Shown: piece by piece, positions 33,825-44,191 of the stretch
How positions within the stretch are numbered: position 1 is the stretch's first letter
Layout of the letters: the number at the start of each line of letters is the position of its first letter
Made by a program: the position numbers and the translations under genes
The notes under the pieces: model-generated
What the model saw: the letters and a program-made list of their open reading frames with translations, nothing else
The model's database searches: none
Told to the model about the DNA's origin: nothing
NCBI RefSeq assembly: GCF_003151135.1
Contig: NZ_QEQK01000003.1
Coordinates: forward strand, 1 to 64,000
Length of the DNA: 64,000 nucleotides
From: Abyssibacter profundi
GTDB taxonomy: Bacteria; Pseudomonadota; Gammaproteobacteria; Nevskiales; OUC007
Reading direction: 5' to 3'

Positions 33825-35281
33825 GTACCGAAATTCTGGTCAACGTCACCACCCAGGAAACCCGCGTCGCGCTGGTTGAAAGCGGGCTGGTCCAGGAGGT
33901 CTTCGTCCAGCGTGAATCCCGGTACAGCGTCGTCGGCAATCTCTACAAGGGCGTGGTGCGGCGCGTGCTGCCCGGTATGCAGGCAGCGTTTGTCGATGTG
34001 GGCCTGGAGCGCACGGCGTTTCTGCATGCCCACGACATCATCCCCAGCGACGAAGCCTCGGTGGGTGAGGAGCCGGCGATTAATGAGCTGGTTCATGAAG
34101 GTCAGGATGTGCTGGTCCAGGTGGTCAAGGACCCGCTGGGGACCAAGGGCGCACGCCTGACCACCCAGCTGAGCATTCCGTCCCGGTACCTGGTGTTGCT
34201 GCCGTACTCGGACCATGTCGGCATCTCCGCGCGTATCGAAGACGATGGCGAGCGGGGCCGGCTGAAGACGGCCCTGGAGCAGGTGCTGGCCGAGGAGCAA
34301 ACCACCACGGGCTTCATCGTGCGCACGGCCGGCGAGGGTGCTTCGCTGGAAGCGCTGCGCTCGGATGTCCAGTTTCTGACCAAGCTGTGGGATTCGATTC
34401 GCCGCAGCGCCAAGGATGCACCTAAGGCCTCCATGGTTTACGGCGATCTGCCGATGGTGATGCGGATTCTGCGCGACCTGTTGGGCACGGACGTCGACCG
34501 GGTGCGTATCGACGCCCCGGAGAGTTACGAGCAGGTCGTGCGTTTTGCGCGCCGGTTCATTCCCGAGGCTTCCGATCGCATCGAACTATTCGATGGCGAG
34601 GGGCCGATTTTCGATCTCTACAGCGTTGAGGACGAGATCAACCGGGCGCTGGATCGCAAGGTCATGCTCAAATCCGGTGGTTATCTCATCATCGACCAGA
34701 CCGAGGCGATGACCACGGTGGATGTGAACACCGGTTCGTTTGTCGGCCATCGCAATCTGGAAGAGACGATCTTCAAGACCAACCTGGAGGCCGCACAGTC
34801 ATTGGCGCGCCAGCTCAGGCTGCGCAACCTCGGCGGCATCATCATTGTCGATTTCATCGACATGCAGGACGAAGAGCACCGCAAGCAGGTGTTGCGCGTG
34901 CTGGAGCGGGCCATGGCCCGCGACCCTGCCCGCAACGCCATTTCGGGTGTTTCGCCGCTGGGACTGGTGGAGATGACGCGTAAGCGGACCCGCGAATCGC
35001 TGGAACATATTCTCTGCGATGCCTGTCCCACCTGTGGTGGCCGCGGCTCGGTCAAGACCGTCGAAACGGTGTGCCACGAGATCTTCCGGGAGATCATGCG
35101 CAGCGCCCGTCAATTCGAGGCCAGGGAAATGTTGGTCATGGCCTCGGCGGAGGTCATTACCCGCCTGCTGGAAGAGCAGTCCACGGCCCTGGCCGAGCTG
35201 GAGGATGCCGTCAGTTTGCCGGTGCGTCTGCAGGCCGACCCCGTGTATACCCAGGAGCAGTTTGATGTGGTGCTGGTCTAG
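33821..35281 (+). CDS. rng: Ribonuclease G
   Basis: Endoribonuclease of the RNase E/G family, 486 residues, acting in 16S rRNA 5' processing and mRNA decay. S1-like domain in VVGNLYKGVVRRVLPGMQ; catalytic aspartates in TTVDVNTGSFVG and IIIVDFIDM; zinc-link cysteines in CDACPTCGG. It lacks the long C-terminal scaffold of RNase E. The ATG overlapping the maf stop is used; an earlier in-frame start would read through maf. Confidence 0.95.
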   Translation: MSTEILVNVTTQETRVALVESGLVQEVFVQRESRYSVVGNLYKGVVRRVLPGMQAAFVDVGLERTAFLHAHDIIPSDEASVGEEPAINELVHEGQDVLVQVVKDPLGTKGARLTTQLSIPSRYLVLLPYSDHVGISARIEDDGERGRLKTALEQVLAEEQTTTGFIVRTAGEGASLEALRSDVQFLTKLWDSIRRSAKDAPKASMVYGDLPMVMRILRDLLGTDVDRVRIDAPESYEQVVRFARRFIPEASDRIELFDGEGPIFDLYSVEDEINRALDRKVMLKSGGYLIIDQTEAMTTVDVNTGSFVGHRNLEETIFKTNLEAAQSLARQLRLRNLGGIIIVDFIDMQDEEHRKQVLRVLERAMARDPARNAISGVSPLGLVEMTRKRTRESLEHILCDACPTCGGRGSVKTVETVCHEIFREIMRSARQFEAREMLVMASAEVITRLLEEQSTALAELEDAVSLPVRLQADPVYTQEQFDVVLV

Positions 35282-35322
35282 TCCAGCCGCCGCCGCTGCC
35301 CCGCGTTAGGAGTTCGTATTGC

Positions 35323-38300
35323 ATGTTGCGTAGCCGTCGCCGGCTCTGGACTTGGACCGTCACAACCGTGGCCAGCGCCCTGGTGCTGGCCGCGTTGGTT
35401 GTGGGTGTGTTCCGGTTGTCCGTGCTTGTGGCGCCCAGCTACAAGCAGGAGATCGAGCACTGGGTCGCCGAGGTCATGAACCGGCCCGTCGACATCGGCA
35501 ACATGGACCTGACCTGGCGTGCGCTGCGACCCACGCTCAAATTCAGCGATGTGGCACTGCAGGGCGTGAGTCCTGCGACGCCGGCCCTTGAGGTCGCCGA
35601 ACTGGAGCTGGGCTTTTCGCTGGCCGATCTGGCGCGCGGACAAGTCATGCCGGTGGCGATCAACGTCGTCGGTGCGGTGGTCGAGATTGTTCGCGATCCG
35701 GCCGGCACGCTGCGCATCCGCGGCATTAGCGCCCGCCCCGTTGGCCAGACCCAGCGCCCGATCGCCCGGCAACTGGCCAGCCTGGTCAGCGTCGATATGC
35801 GAGACGCCAGCGTGCTGTGGCACGACCAGTACCGGGGCCGCCCCCCCTTGTGGCTGCGGGGGGTTGAAATGGACATCGACCGTGTCGGTCCGCACCTGGA
35901 TGTGGAGGTCAGCGGTGTCTCCCAGCTGGGCAACGGACTGATCAATGCCGGGTTTCGCATCGCCCAGTCCACGGACGGCGAGTTGCTCGAGATCGGTGGC
36001 CGGGCACAGGTGGAGCGGTTGGCGCCGGGTCCGTGGATAGACGCCTGGTTGCCCAAGCCATTGAACCTGGTGGGAGAGCCGGTGGACATCGACAGCCGAT
36101 TCCGCTGGACGGCGGGCGGCGGCCTGGATCTGGAAGGGCAGTTCGAAACCGGCCAGCTCCGACAGTTCCAAGGGCCGGGCTCTCTGCAGCAGGTGGCCGG
36201 CCGGTTCGAGGCCGAACTCGCCGCTAGCGGCCAGACCGTGACCTTGCAGGACCTGCGGGTTCGCGACCGTGATTCCGAGTGGACCGCCGAGCGCGTGGCT
36301 GTGGAGCATCGTCAGACCGGGGCTCGGCATTGGTTGGCGGTCCAGGCGTCGACGCTGCGATTGCAAAGTCTGCTGCCCTGGGTGCCGGCCGAGTCCGAAA
36401 CGGCCCCGTGGCACCGGGCCACCGGCACCGTTCGCGATTTGCTGGCCGAACTGGAGTGGTCGACCAACGACCCGATGCCGGCCATCTCGTTGACTGCACA
36501 GCTGGACGACGCGGGTCTGTTGCCGGGTGATGAGCAGCCCGCAGTCTACGGGCTGTCGGGATCGCTCAGCCTGACCGAGGCCCGGGGGGCGATCGAACTG
36601 GCCAGTGAAGCCGTCACGGTGGAGCTGCCGGCCATCTTGTCCGAGCAGGCTCGGATCGATCAGTTGACCGGTGCGGTGCAATGGGCCCGCCAGGGAGACC
36701 GCTGGACCGTAGAGGCCACCGGTTTGTCGGCCCGGGGGCACGGCGCGGATATCAACGGCGCGGTCGCGCTGGTCTTCGGGCCGGAGCCGGTGCAGCTGGA
36801 TATCGACCTGGCCATGGCCAGCGAGGACGTCACGGCGCTCAAGCCATTGGTGCCGACGTTTTGGCACCCCAAGCTGCGGGCCTGGCTGGATCAAGCCATT
36901 GTCAGCGGACGTGTGGGCAGCGGCCGGCTCCGGATTGCCGGCGCCGCTGACGCATTCCCGTATCGCGAGGACAACGGCATCTTCCGGCTCGAGCTCAACC
37001 TGAACCCGGCCAGTCTGAGCATCGGGCAGGGCTGGCCCAGCATTGACGATGCGGTGGCGCAGCTGGTGATCGACAGCGATCGCCTGACCGTCGATGCGGT
37101 GTCTGGCCGCATGCTGGGTGTCGCGCTGACGCCGGCCAGCGTCGAGATTGCCGATTTGCGTGAGCCGCTGCTGCAGGTCGAAGGCGGTGCCAACGGTCCG
37201 GTGGATCGCATGCTGAGCTTTTTATCCGAATCGCCGTTATCGACGCGCGTCGGATTTCTCGACGAGCTGCTGGATCCGCGCGGGTACGGCCACCTGGATC
37301 TGACGCTGGGCATTCCGCTCAAGAACATCCATGCGACCGAGTGGTCGGGATCGGTCACGCTAACCGGCGTGGAATTGACCACCCAGGGTCTTGAAGATCC
37401 GTTTCGCGACGTGCAGGGCACGATTGGCTTTAGCCACGCGGGCTTGAGTTCCACGGGCCTTAAGGGGGTGTTCCGTGATGCACCCGTGCGGGTGGATTTG
37501 TCGACGGTCGGTGGCCCGGACGCCCCGGTGACACGGCTGGCGCTGGAGTCGCCCATTCGGTTCGACACGCCGGATGACCCCTGGGCGCGGCTGCTGCCCG
37601 ACGCCGTGCGGAGCGGGCTGGATGGCCACAGCCTGTTGCACGCCGAGGTCCTGCTGGATGGTGCGGTGCCCGATGTGCTGACCATACGATCCGACATGGT
37701 GGACGTGGTCTCACAGCTGCCCGCACCGCTGGACAAGCCGGACCCGGCGACCGCCATGCCGCTGACGCTTGAGTTGCCGATCCACAAGCGGTGGCCGCGT
37801 GACACGCGCGTCGTGCTGGGTGACCGGCTGACCGCAACGGTGCGTAGCGTGCCCGAGCGGTGGCTGGACCGCGCCGCCCTGTCGTTTGGCGGCAGCCAGG
37901 AGCCCGCGATTCCGGACCGGGGCATGACGGTTGTCGGGACCGCGCCTGCCGTCGATGTCCTGCAGTGGGCGCAATGGTTGCCCAAGCTGGCTGAATCCGA
38001 TGAGGGCGCGTCCGGGCAGCCGGCCACCCTGCCACCGATGCTGCTCGACCTGACGGCCGGTCGCTTGCGTGTGGGCGCCATGCGTCTGGGGCGGCAGTCC
38101 CTACGCGGAACATTGGATGCGCAGGGTGCGCAGTTCACGCTGGCCGGTGCGGCTGATGGCGAGCTGCGCTGGGATCGCAGCGGCCGCGGGCGCTGGTATG
38201 CCCGATTGGAGCGGCTGTTCATGGAGCGCCTGGCGCGTGTCGAGAGCGATCCCGCCAAGCAGGCCCCGACGCATGTGCCTCAGCACTGGCCCGAGATCGA

Positions 38301-39126
38301 CGTCGAGATCGGGCATTTGCAGGTCGCCGATCTCAATGCCGGTCGTCTAACCCTGCGTGCCGTGCCCCGGCCATCGGGCATTTCGCTGGAGACTGCGCGC
38401 ATGCAGGGTGGCGAAATCGATTTAGAGTTGGGGGGCTACGCCGCCCGGCCGGATGAGATGACCCGGGCCGGGCTGACGGGCATTCTCGAGACACCTCGCA
38501 TCGACAAGGTGATGTTCGCGGCCGGTTTCGTGCCCAATGTCCGGGCGGAAGCCGCACGGATCGCCTTGAATATCGGCTGGCCGGACTCGCCCGAAGGCTT
38601 GCATCTGGAGACCGCGACCGGCGCGTTGGATATCAGTTTTCGGGACGGCGCGCTGGCGGCCGTGGACCCCGGGGCCGGGCGTGTGCTGGGACTGTTCTCG
38701 TTTTACGCCCTGCCGCGTCGGCTGCTCCTGGATTTCAGGGACATGACGGAAACAGGCCTGACCTTCGACGGTATTGATGGGCACTTCCGCATTAGCGGCG
38801 GACGTGCGCAAACCGAGGATTTCGTCGTGTCGGCACCGTCGGTTTCGATTGATGTCGAAGGCGAGGTCGGCCTGAGCACGCGCACCTACGATCAGGTCAT
38901 TACCGTGTACCCGGATGTGTCATCTGGCGTCACGCTGGCCGGCGCATTGTTCGGCGGCCCGGCCATGGGAGCGATTCTTATGATCGCGCAGGAACTCCTG
39001 GACCGTCCGCTTAATCAGGCGACCCAGCTGTCCTACCATCTGGGCGGGACCTGGGATGATCCGGTGATCACCCGTAAGGGGGCCGAAACGCCGACGCCCG
39101 CGCCCGACAAAGGACCACGATCATGA
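35323..39126 (+). CDS. yhdP: YhdP family AsmA-like envelope protein
   Basis: A 1267-residue protein with one N-terminal transmembrane helix (residues 8-30) and a very long periplasmic beta-rich AsmA-like region ending with FQISG-like repeats (SGGRAQTEDFVVSAPSVSID) and the conserved tail VSSGVTLAGALFGGPAMGAI. YhdP-type proteins help move phospholipids between inner and outer membranes. Position between rng and tldD matches E. coli. Its stop overlaps the nitrilase start (ATGA). Confidence 0.93.
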   Translation: MLRSRRRLWTWTVTTVASALVLAALVVGVFRLSVLVAPSYKQEIEHWVAEVMNRPVDIGNMDLTWRALRPTLKFSDVALQGVSPATPALEVAELELGFSLADLARGQVMPVAINVVGAVVEIVRDPAGTLRIRGISARPVGQTQRPIARQLASLVSVDMRDASVLWHDQYRGRPPLWLRGVEMDIDRVGPHLDVEVSGVSQLGNGLINAGFRIAQSTDGELLEIGGRAQVERLAPGPWIDAWLPKPLNLVGEPVDIDSRFRWTAGGGLDLEGQFETGQLRQFQGPGSLQQVAGRFEAELAASGQTVTLQDLRVRDRDSEWTAERVAVEHRQTGARHWLAVQASTLRLQSLLPWVPAESETAPWHRATGTVRDLLAELEWSTNDPMPAISLTAQLDDAGLLPGDEQPAVYGLSGSLSLTEARGAIELASEAVTVELPAILSEQARIDQLTGAVQWARQGDRWTVEATGLSARGHGADINGAVALVFGPEPVQLDIDLAMASEDVTALKPLVPTFWHPKLRAWLDQAIVSGRVGSGRLRIAGAADAFPYREDNGIFRLELNLNPASLSIGQGWPSIDDAVAQLVIDSDRLTVDAVSGRMLGVALTPASVEIADLREPLLQVEGGANGPVDRMLSFLSESPLSTRVGFLDELLDPRGYGHLDLTLGIPLKNIHATEWSGSVTLTGVELTTQGLEDPFRDVQGTIGFSHAGLSSTGLKGVFRDAPVRVDLSTVGGPDAPVTRLALESPIRFDTPDDPWARLLPDAVRSGLDGHSLLHAEVLLDGAVPDVLTIRSDMVDVVSQLPAPLDKPDPATAMPLTLELPIHKRWPRDTRVVLGDRLTATVRSVPERWLDRAALSFGGSQEPAIPDRGMTVVGTAPAVDVLQWAQWLPKLAESDEGASGQPATLPPMLLDLTAGRLRVGAMRLGRQSLRGTLDAQGAQFTLAGAADGELRWDRSGRGRWYARLERLFMERLARVESDPAKQAPTHVPQHWPEIDVEIGHLQVADLNAGRLTLRAVPRPSGISLETARMQGGEIDLELGGYAARPDEMTRAGLTGILETPRIDKVMFAAGFVPNVRAEAARIALNIGWPDSPEGLHLETATGALDISFRDGALAAVDPGAGRVLGLFSFYALPRRLLLDFRDMTETGLTFDGIDGHFRISGGRAQTEDFVVSAPSVSIDVEGEVGLSTRTYDQVITVYPDVSSGVTLAGALFGGPAMGAILMIAQELLDRPLNQATQLSYHLGGTWDDPVITRKGAETPTPAPDKGPRS

Positions 39127-39962
39127 TGCGAGTTGCAGCGATCCAGATGAATTCGGGGCCGGAGGTGCCGGCCAACCTCGCCCGTATGCGCGAGCTGGTC
39201 GGCCAGGCCGCCGATGCCGGCGCCCGGCTGGTCGTGCTGCCAGAGAACATGGCCTTGATGCCCAGCTCGCAGGAGAGTCGGGTCCACGCCGCGGAAGCAC
39301 AGGGGCAGGGGCCGATTCAGGACGCGCTGGCCGAGGCTGCGGTCCGGCATCAGGTCTGGCTGGTGGGCGGCACGATTCCGCTGCGTGTCGACGGTGAGCC
39401 AGACCGCGTGGCGCCGGCATTGCTGGTGTACAGCCCCCGCGGCGAGATGGTGGCCCGCTACGACAAGATCCACTTGTTCGACGTGGAAGTGCCGGGGGAC
39501 AGCCGCCGGCAGTACCGCGAGTCGGATGACTTCGTGCCCGGACAGGCCTTGCGCTGGGTGCAGATGGACGATGTCTGTGTCGGGCTGTCCGTTTGTTACG
39601 ATCTGCGCTTTCCCGAGCTATACCGGGCGTTGGTTGACCACGGGGCTCAGGTGTTGGTCGCGCCGTCGGCGTTCACGGCCCAGACCGGTCGGGCACACTG
39701 GGAGTTGCTGCTACGGGCACGGGCGGTCGAAAACCTGGCGTTCATGATTGGCGCCAACCAGACCGGCGTGCACCCGCGAGGACACCAGACCTGGGGGCAT
39801 TCGCAGATTGTCGATCCCTGGGGCCGCGTGCTGGCGGCCGCCGAAACCCTGCCGGGCTTTGTGCTCGCCGACCTGGATCTGGAGCAGCAGCGTGCGACGC
39901 GCACCCGCTTTCCCGCATTGACTCACCGGCGCCTGTCCGCCGACCGCATTGAGGACGCATGA
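39123..39962 (+). CDS. Carbon-nitrogen hydrolase (Nit-like)
   Basis: A 279-residue nitrilase-superfamily amidase. The catalytic triad is E41 in VLPENM, K115 in YDKIHLFD and C158 in [13 protein letters not shown]. The sequence is close to the Nit1/NitA group that removes deaminated glutathione; this metabolite-repair role is inferred from family. It lies between yhdP and tldD, a common gammaproteobacterial position, with 4-nt overlaps at both ends. Confidence 0.9.
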   Translation: MMRVAAIQMNSGPEVPANLARMRELVGQAADAGARLVVLPENMALMPSSQESRVHAAEAQGQGPIQDALAEAAVRHQVWLVGGTIPLRVDGEPDRVAPALLVYSPRGEMVARYDKIHLFDVEVPGDSRRQYRESDDFVPGQALRWVQMDDVCVGLSVCYDLRFPELYRALVDHGAQVLVAPSAFTAQTGRAHWELLLRARAVENLAFMIGANQTGVHPRGHQTWGHSQIVDPWGRVLAAAETLPGFVLADLDLEQQRATRTRFPALTHRRLSADRIEDA

Positions 39963-41407
39963 GCGATCAGACCATAGACCAGGCGCGTAGCGCCTTGCTG
40001 GAGCCCACCGGGTTGCGGGACCACGATCTCGACGACCTGCTCGGGGCCATGATGCGGCCAGGCGTGGACTACGCCGACCTGTATTTTCAGCGCAGCCGGT
40101 CCGAGTCCTGGATGATCGAGGACGGAATGGTGCGCAGCGGAAGCTTCGATCTGGAGCAGGGCATGGGGGCACGCGCGCTGTCGGGTGAGAAGACCGGCTT
40201 TGCGTACTCCGATGAATTGCATCTGCCCGCGCTGGAGGCGGCATCATCGGCGGCGGGCGCCATTGCCCGGTCCGGTGGCGTGATGACCGCGATTCGCGGC
40301 GAGCAGGCCCAGGCGCCAGCCCGTTACGGGCCGGTGGATCCGCTGACCTCATTGCCCACCCCGGACAAGTTAAGCCTGCTGGAGCGCGCGGATAAGGCGG
40401 CGCGGGCGGCCGATGCACGCGTGATTCAGGTCATCGCCAATGTCGTGGGTGTCCACGAGGAGATCCTGGTCGCGGCCTCCGACGGCACCCTGGCCGGTGA
40501 CATCCGCCCGCTGGTGCGGTTTGGTGTGCAGGTGACCGTGGAGCAGGATGGCCGTCGTGAGCGGGCGCATGCCGGTGGCGGTGGCCGATTCGGTTATGGG
40601 CAGATGGCCGATGGGGACCGCATCGAGGCCATGGCCCGCGAGGCCGTGCGTATCGCGCTGGTCAAGCTGGAGGCGCGTCCCGCCCCGGCGGGGACCATGC
40701 CGGTGGTGCTGGGGCCGGGCTGGCCCGGTGTGCTGCTGCATGAGGCGGTGGGTCACGGCCTGGAGGGCGACTTCAATCGCAAAGGCAGCTCCACCTACAG
40801 CGGCCGCGTTGGCGAGCAGGTTGCCGCCAAGGGCGTGACCGTGGTCGATGACGGCACCATGGCCGACCGGCGTGGGTCGCTGACCATCGACGACGAGGGC
40901 ACCCCATCCGGTCGCAACGTACTGATCGAAGACGGGGTTCTTCGGGGGTATATGCAGGACAAGCAAAATGCTCGGCTCATGGGGGTGGACCCCACGGGCA
41001 ACGGGCGCCGCGAGAGCTATGCCCATCTGCCGATGCCGCGTATGACCAATACCTTCATGCTGGCCGGTCAGGCAGATCCCGCATCGATTATCGCGTCGGT
41101 GGATCGCGGTATTTATGCCGTGAACTTCGACGGTGGTCAGGTTGATATCACCTCCGGGAATTTCACGTTCACCACCTCCGAGGCCTATCTCATCGAGCAG
41201 GGCCAGGTCACCGCGCCGATCAAGGGCGCCACGCTAATCGGCAATGGACCGGATGCGCTGGCACGCATCTCTATGATTGGGAACGATCTCGCGCTGGACG
41301 ATGGCATTGGTGTCTGCGGCAAGGACGGCCAGTCGTTGCCCGTGGGTGTCGGCCAACCCACCATCAAGGTTGACGAGCTGACCGTTGGCGGCACGCAGGC
41401 CGGCTAG
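39959..41407 (+). CDS. tldD: Metalloprotease TldD
   Basis: A 482-residue zinc protease that acts with TldE/PmbA in cleaving unfolded peptides and modified-peptide precursors. The metal motif is [11 protein letters not shown] near residue 260, followed by [21 protein letters not shown]. Length is normal (E. coli 481). pmbA is not in the window. The end overlaps the proposed rsmD start. Confidence 0.95.
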   Translation: MSDQTIDQARSALLEPTGLRDHDLDDLLGAMMRPGVDYADLYFQRSRSESWMIEDGMVRSGSFDLEQGMGARALSGEKTGFAYSDELHLPALEAASSAAGAIARSGGVMTAIRGEQAQAPARYGPVDPLTSLPTPDKLSLLERADKAARAADARVIQVIANVVGVHEEILVAASDGTLAGDIRPLVRFGVQVTVEQDGRRERAHAGGGGRFGYGQMADGDRIEAMAREAVRIALVKLEARPAPAGTMPVVLGPGWPGVLLHEAVGHGLEGDFNRKGSSTYSGRVGEQVAAKGVTVVDDGTMADRRGSLTIDDEGTPSGRNVLIEDGVLRGYMQDKQNARLMGVDPTGNGRRESYAHLPMPRMTNTFMLAGQADPASIIASVDRGIYAVNFDGGQVDITSGNFTFTTSEAYLIEQGQVTAPIKGATLIGNGPDALARISMIGNDLALDDGIGVCGKDGQSLPVGVGQPTIKVDELTVGGTQAG

Positions 41408-41996
41408 GCGGCGGCCGACCCGGCCGCAGCAGGTTCGGATCATCGGCGGGGATTGGCGACGGCGGCAGATTCCCGTCCCCGACGCACCGGGTCTGCGACC
41501 GACGGCTGACCGGGTTCGGGAAACCCTGTTCAACTGGCTGGCGCCGCGGCTACCGGGTGCCCGCTGCCTGGACATGTTTGCCGGAACCGGCGTGTTAGGC
41601 CTGGAGGCCTTGTCGCGTGGTGCGGCCCATTGCTGCTTTGTTGAATCGGAACCGGCCATCGCCACGGCGCTGCAAGATCAACTGGCGCAGCTAGGCGGAC
41701 GTGAGCGGGCGACGGTCGTCAATGGCGCAGCCCCCCAGATGCTGAGTCGCTGCCCCGGGCCGTTCGACTGCGTGTTTTTGGATCCGCCCTTCGGGGCCGG
41801 CCTGCTACAGCCCACACTGGATCAGCTGGTTCCGTATCTGGCGCCGGGACATCGCGTCTATATCGAGTACGGCACATCGGACACGGTGCGCTGGTCGAGC
41901 GGCTGGCAAAGTCTGCGCGACGGGCGGGCCGGGCAGGTCCGTTATCATTTGCTGGAGTTTCAACCCAGCACCGACAGCCCCAAGGAGACGCCATGA
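41385..41996 (+). CDS. rsmD: 16S rRNA guanine-966 N2-methyltransferase
   Basis: A SAM-dependent methyltransferase of the 30S subunit; about 203 residues from a TTG at 41385. The conserved start is [35 protein letters not shown], the SAM motif [15 protein letters not shown] and the catalytic VFLDPPFG. No ATG or GTG precedes the family start, so the TTG inside the last codons of tldD (23-nt overlap) is the best choice, giving a short Arg/Pro leader. The stop overlaps the coaD ATG. Confidence 0.9.
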   Translation: MAARRPARRRPTRPQQVRIIGGDWRRRQIPVPDAPGLRPTADRVRETLFNWLAPRLPGARCLDMFAGTGVLGLEALSRGAAHCCFVESEPAIATALQDQLAQLGGRERATVVNGAAPQMLSRCPGPFDCVFLDPPFGAGLLQPTLDQLVPYLAPGHRVYIEYGTSDTVRWSSGWQSLRDGRAGQVRYHLLEFQPSTDSPKETP

Positions 41997-42487
41997 CTGG
42001 CGACGGCGTGATTGCGGCCTATAGCGGAACATTCGATCCGATGACCTACGGCCACACCGACATCATCCATCGCGCAGCCGCGATGTTTCCCAAATTGATT
42101 GTCGCCGTTGGCGAAAACCTGCCCAAGGGGCCGGTGTTTTCGCTGGATGAGCGCGTGGCATTGGCCCGTCAGGCATTGCAGGATCTACCCAATGTCGACG
42201 TCGTGCCCTTCACCGGCTTGGTCGTGGACTTCGCTTCCGAGCACGGGGTGACCGTGCTGGTCCGTGGCGTGCGCAGCGTTTCCGATTTCGACTATGAAAA
42301 GCAGATGGCGGTCATGAATCGCTATCTGTCGGCGTCGGTGGACACGGTCATGCTGGCGCCGTCCAAGGAGTACGCCCATCTGTCCTCCAGCCTGGTTCGC
42401 GAGCTGGCCCGCCTGGGCGGCAATGTCGAGGGCGTGGTGCCGGAGCCGATTGCCCAGGCCCTGCACGACCACTACGGCACGTCATGA
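41993..42487 (+). CDS. coaD: Phosphopantetheine adenylyltransferase
   Basis: Penultimate step of coenzyme A synthesis, 164 residues. The nucleotidyltransferase signature YSGTFDPMTYGHTDII contains the TxGH motif, and EYAHLSSSLVREL is the second conserved block. Overlaps rsmD (4 nt) and ggt (4 nt). rsmD-coaD adjacency is widespread. Confidence 0.96.
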   Translation: MTGDGVIAAYSGTFDPMTYGHTDIIHRAAAMFPKLIVAVGENLPKGPVFSLDERVALARQALQDLPNVDVVPFTGLVVDFASEHGVTVLVRGVRSVSDFDYEKQMAVMNRYLSASVDTVMLAPSKEYAHLSSSLVRELARLGGNVEGVVPEPIAQALHDHYGTS

Positions 42488-44187
42488 TGCGTCGGCTTGC
42501 CCAGCTGTGCCTGCTGACAGGCGCGCTGTGGGCGGGTCTGGCACTGGCCGCGGCGGACACACCGCCTGGCTTTGCGCTGTCCAGCGCCCACCCGGATGCC
42601 ACCGCTGCGGGTGTTGAGATTCTGGAGGCCGGCGGCAATGCCTTTGATGCGGCGGTGGCGGTCTCGGCGGCGCTGGCCGTGGTCGAGCCCACGGGATCGG
42701 GCATGGGCGGTGGCGGGTTCTGGTTGCTGCATCTGGCCGACACCGGCCGCCAGGTCATGGTCGATGGCCGTGAGGAAGCCCCGTCGGCCGCCACGGCCAC
42801 GCTTTATCAGAATGACGCCGGCGAAGTTGTCCCGCAGTTGTCGCGCGATGGCGCCCTGGCAGCGGCGATTCCCGGTCAGCCCGCGGCGTTGGTCCACCTG
42901 GCCAAGGAATATGGTCGGCTGCCGCTGGCCCGGTCGCTGGCACCTGCCATCCGGTTGGCCCGGGACGGTTTCCCGGTCGACGGGCCGCTACTGGCGCGGT
43001 TGGCGTACCGTTTTCAGGCCCTGGCGAAGTCGCCTGCTGCCGCACGGGTCTTCCTGCCCGACGGCGGCTTGCCGGCACCCGACAGCCTGATCAGGCAGCC
43101 CGATCTGGCCGACATGTTGGAGCGTCTGGCCCGTGAGGGGCGGGACGGCTTCTACACGGGTGAGTACGCACGCCGTCTGGTCGATGGGGTCCGCGCAGCC
43201 GGAGGGATCTGGCGCATGGAAGACCTCGCCCGGTATCAAGTTCGTGAGCGCGAGCCCATCACGCTCGAACTCGACGGCCTGCGGCTGGTCAGTGCCTCGC
43301 CGCCATCCTCTGGTGGCGTTGTGCTAAGCCAGGTCATGCAGGTGTTGTCGCTGACCGAGGCCTTGTCGCGGCCGCCGGTGGATCGTAAGCATCTGGTCAT
43401 CGAGGCGCTGCGCACCGCCTACCGGGACCGTGCGGCCTGGCTGGGCGATCCCGATCACGTGGACATGCCCATCACGCGGCTGACCAGCGCGGAGTACGCG
43501 GCCGAGATTGCAGCCGAGATCGACCTGGAACAGGCACGCCGCAGCGCTGACCTGGCGCCCCCACAGCAGCTTTATGCGGACCGGCCCAACACCACACATT
43601 TTTCGATCATCGACGCCGAGGGCAATCGCGTGGCGGCGACGCTGTCGATCAACCTGTCCTTTGGTTCGGCGTATATGGTGCCGGGCACCGGCATTTTGCT
43701 GAATGACGAAATGGACGACTTCTCGGCCAAGCCGGGTGTGCCCAATGCCTACGGGTTGGTCGGCACGCAGGCCAATGCCGTGGGTCCGGGGCGTCGACCG
43801 CTGTCCTCGATGACCCCAACCTTCGTGGAAACCGGTGATCGCGTCGCCGTGCTGGGAACACCCGGCGGCAGCCGGATCATCACCATGGTGTTGCTGGGCG
43901 TGCTGGCCACGCTGGATGGCGCAGATGCCCAGACCATCGTGTCTGCGCCGCGTTACCACCATCAGTATCTGCCGGATGCCGTGTATTACGAGCCGGGCGC
44001 GTTCACCGAGGCCGAACAGGCGGAACTGGAGGCGCGCGGGTTCACGCTGCGCAGCGCGGGCCGCGAGTACGGCAACTTCCACGCGGTGTTGTGGAATACC
44101 GCAGACCATCAGCTGGATGCTGCCGCTGATCCGCGTGGAATCGGAACGGCGGCCGTGCGTCTGGCACCGGCCGCCGAGTCGCCCTAG
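42484..44187 (+). CDS. ggt: Gamma-glutamyltranspeptidase
   Basis: A 567-residue periplasmic enzyme that splits glutathione and other gamma-glutamyl compounds; it self-cleaves into two chains. Signal peptide 1-23; the large subunit begins SSAHPDATAAG and the nucleophile is T370 in NTTHFSIID, the start of the small subunit. GPGRRPLSSMTP and LGTPGGSRI are conserved binding-site segments. It ends the maf-to-ggt operon, so it may be coupled to it, although a role link with coaD is not obvious. Confidence 0.94.
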   Translation: MMRRLAQLCLLTGALWAGLALAAADTPPGFALSSAHPDATAAGVEILEAGGNAFDAAVAVSAALAVVEPTGSGMGGGGFWLLHLADTGRQVMVDGREEAPSAATATLYQNDAGEVVPQLSRDGALAAAIPGQPAALVHLAKEYGRLPLARSLAPAIRLARDGFPVDGPLLARLAYRFQALAKSPAAARVFLPDGGLPAPDSLIRQPDLADMLERLAREGRDGFYTGEYARRLVDGVRAAGGIWRMEDLARYQVREREPITLELDGLRLVSASPPSSGGVVLSQVMQVLSLTEALSRPPVDRKHLVIEALRTAYRDRAAWLGDPDHVDMPITRLTSAEYAAEIAAEIDLEQARRSADLAPPQQLYADRPNTTHFSIIDAEGNRVAATLSINLSFGSAYMVPGTGILLNDEMDDFSAKPGVPNAYGLVGTQANAVGPGRRPLSSMTPTFVETGDRVAVLGTPGGSRIITMVLLGVLATLDGADAQTIVSAPRYHHQYLPDAVYYEPGAFTEAEQAELEARGFTLRSAGREYGNFHAVLWNTADHQLDAAADPRGIGTAAVRLAPAAESP

Positions 44188-44191
44188 GCGG

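Noticed and set aside
35278-36894. A 538-codon minus-strand open frame opposite yhdP
   Set aside because: Antisense shadow in high-GC sequence; yhdP has the conserved N- and C-terminal features.
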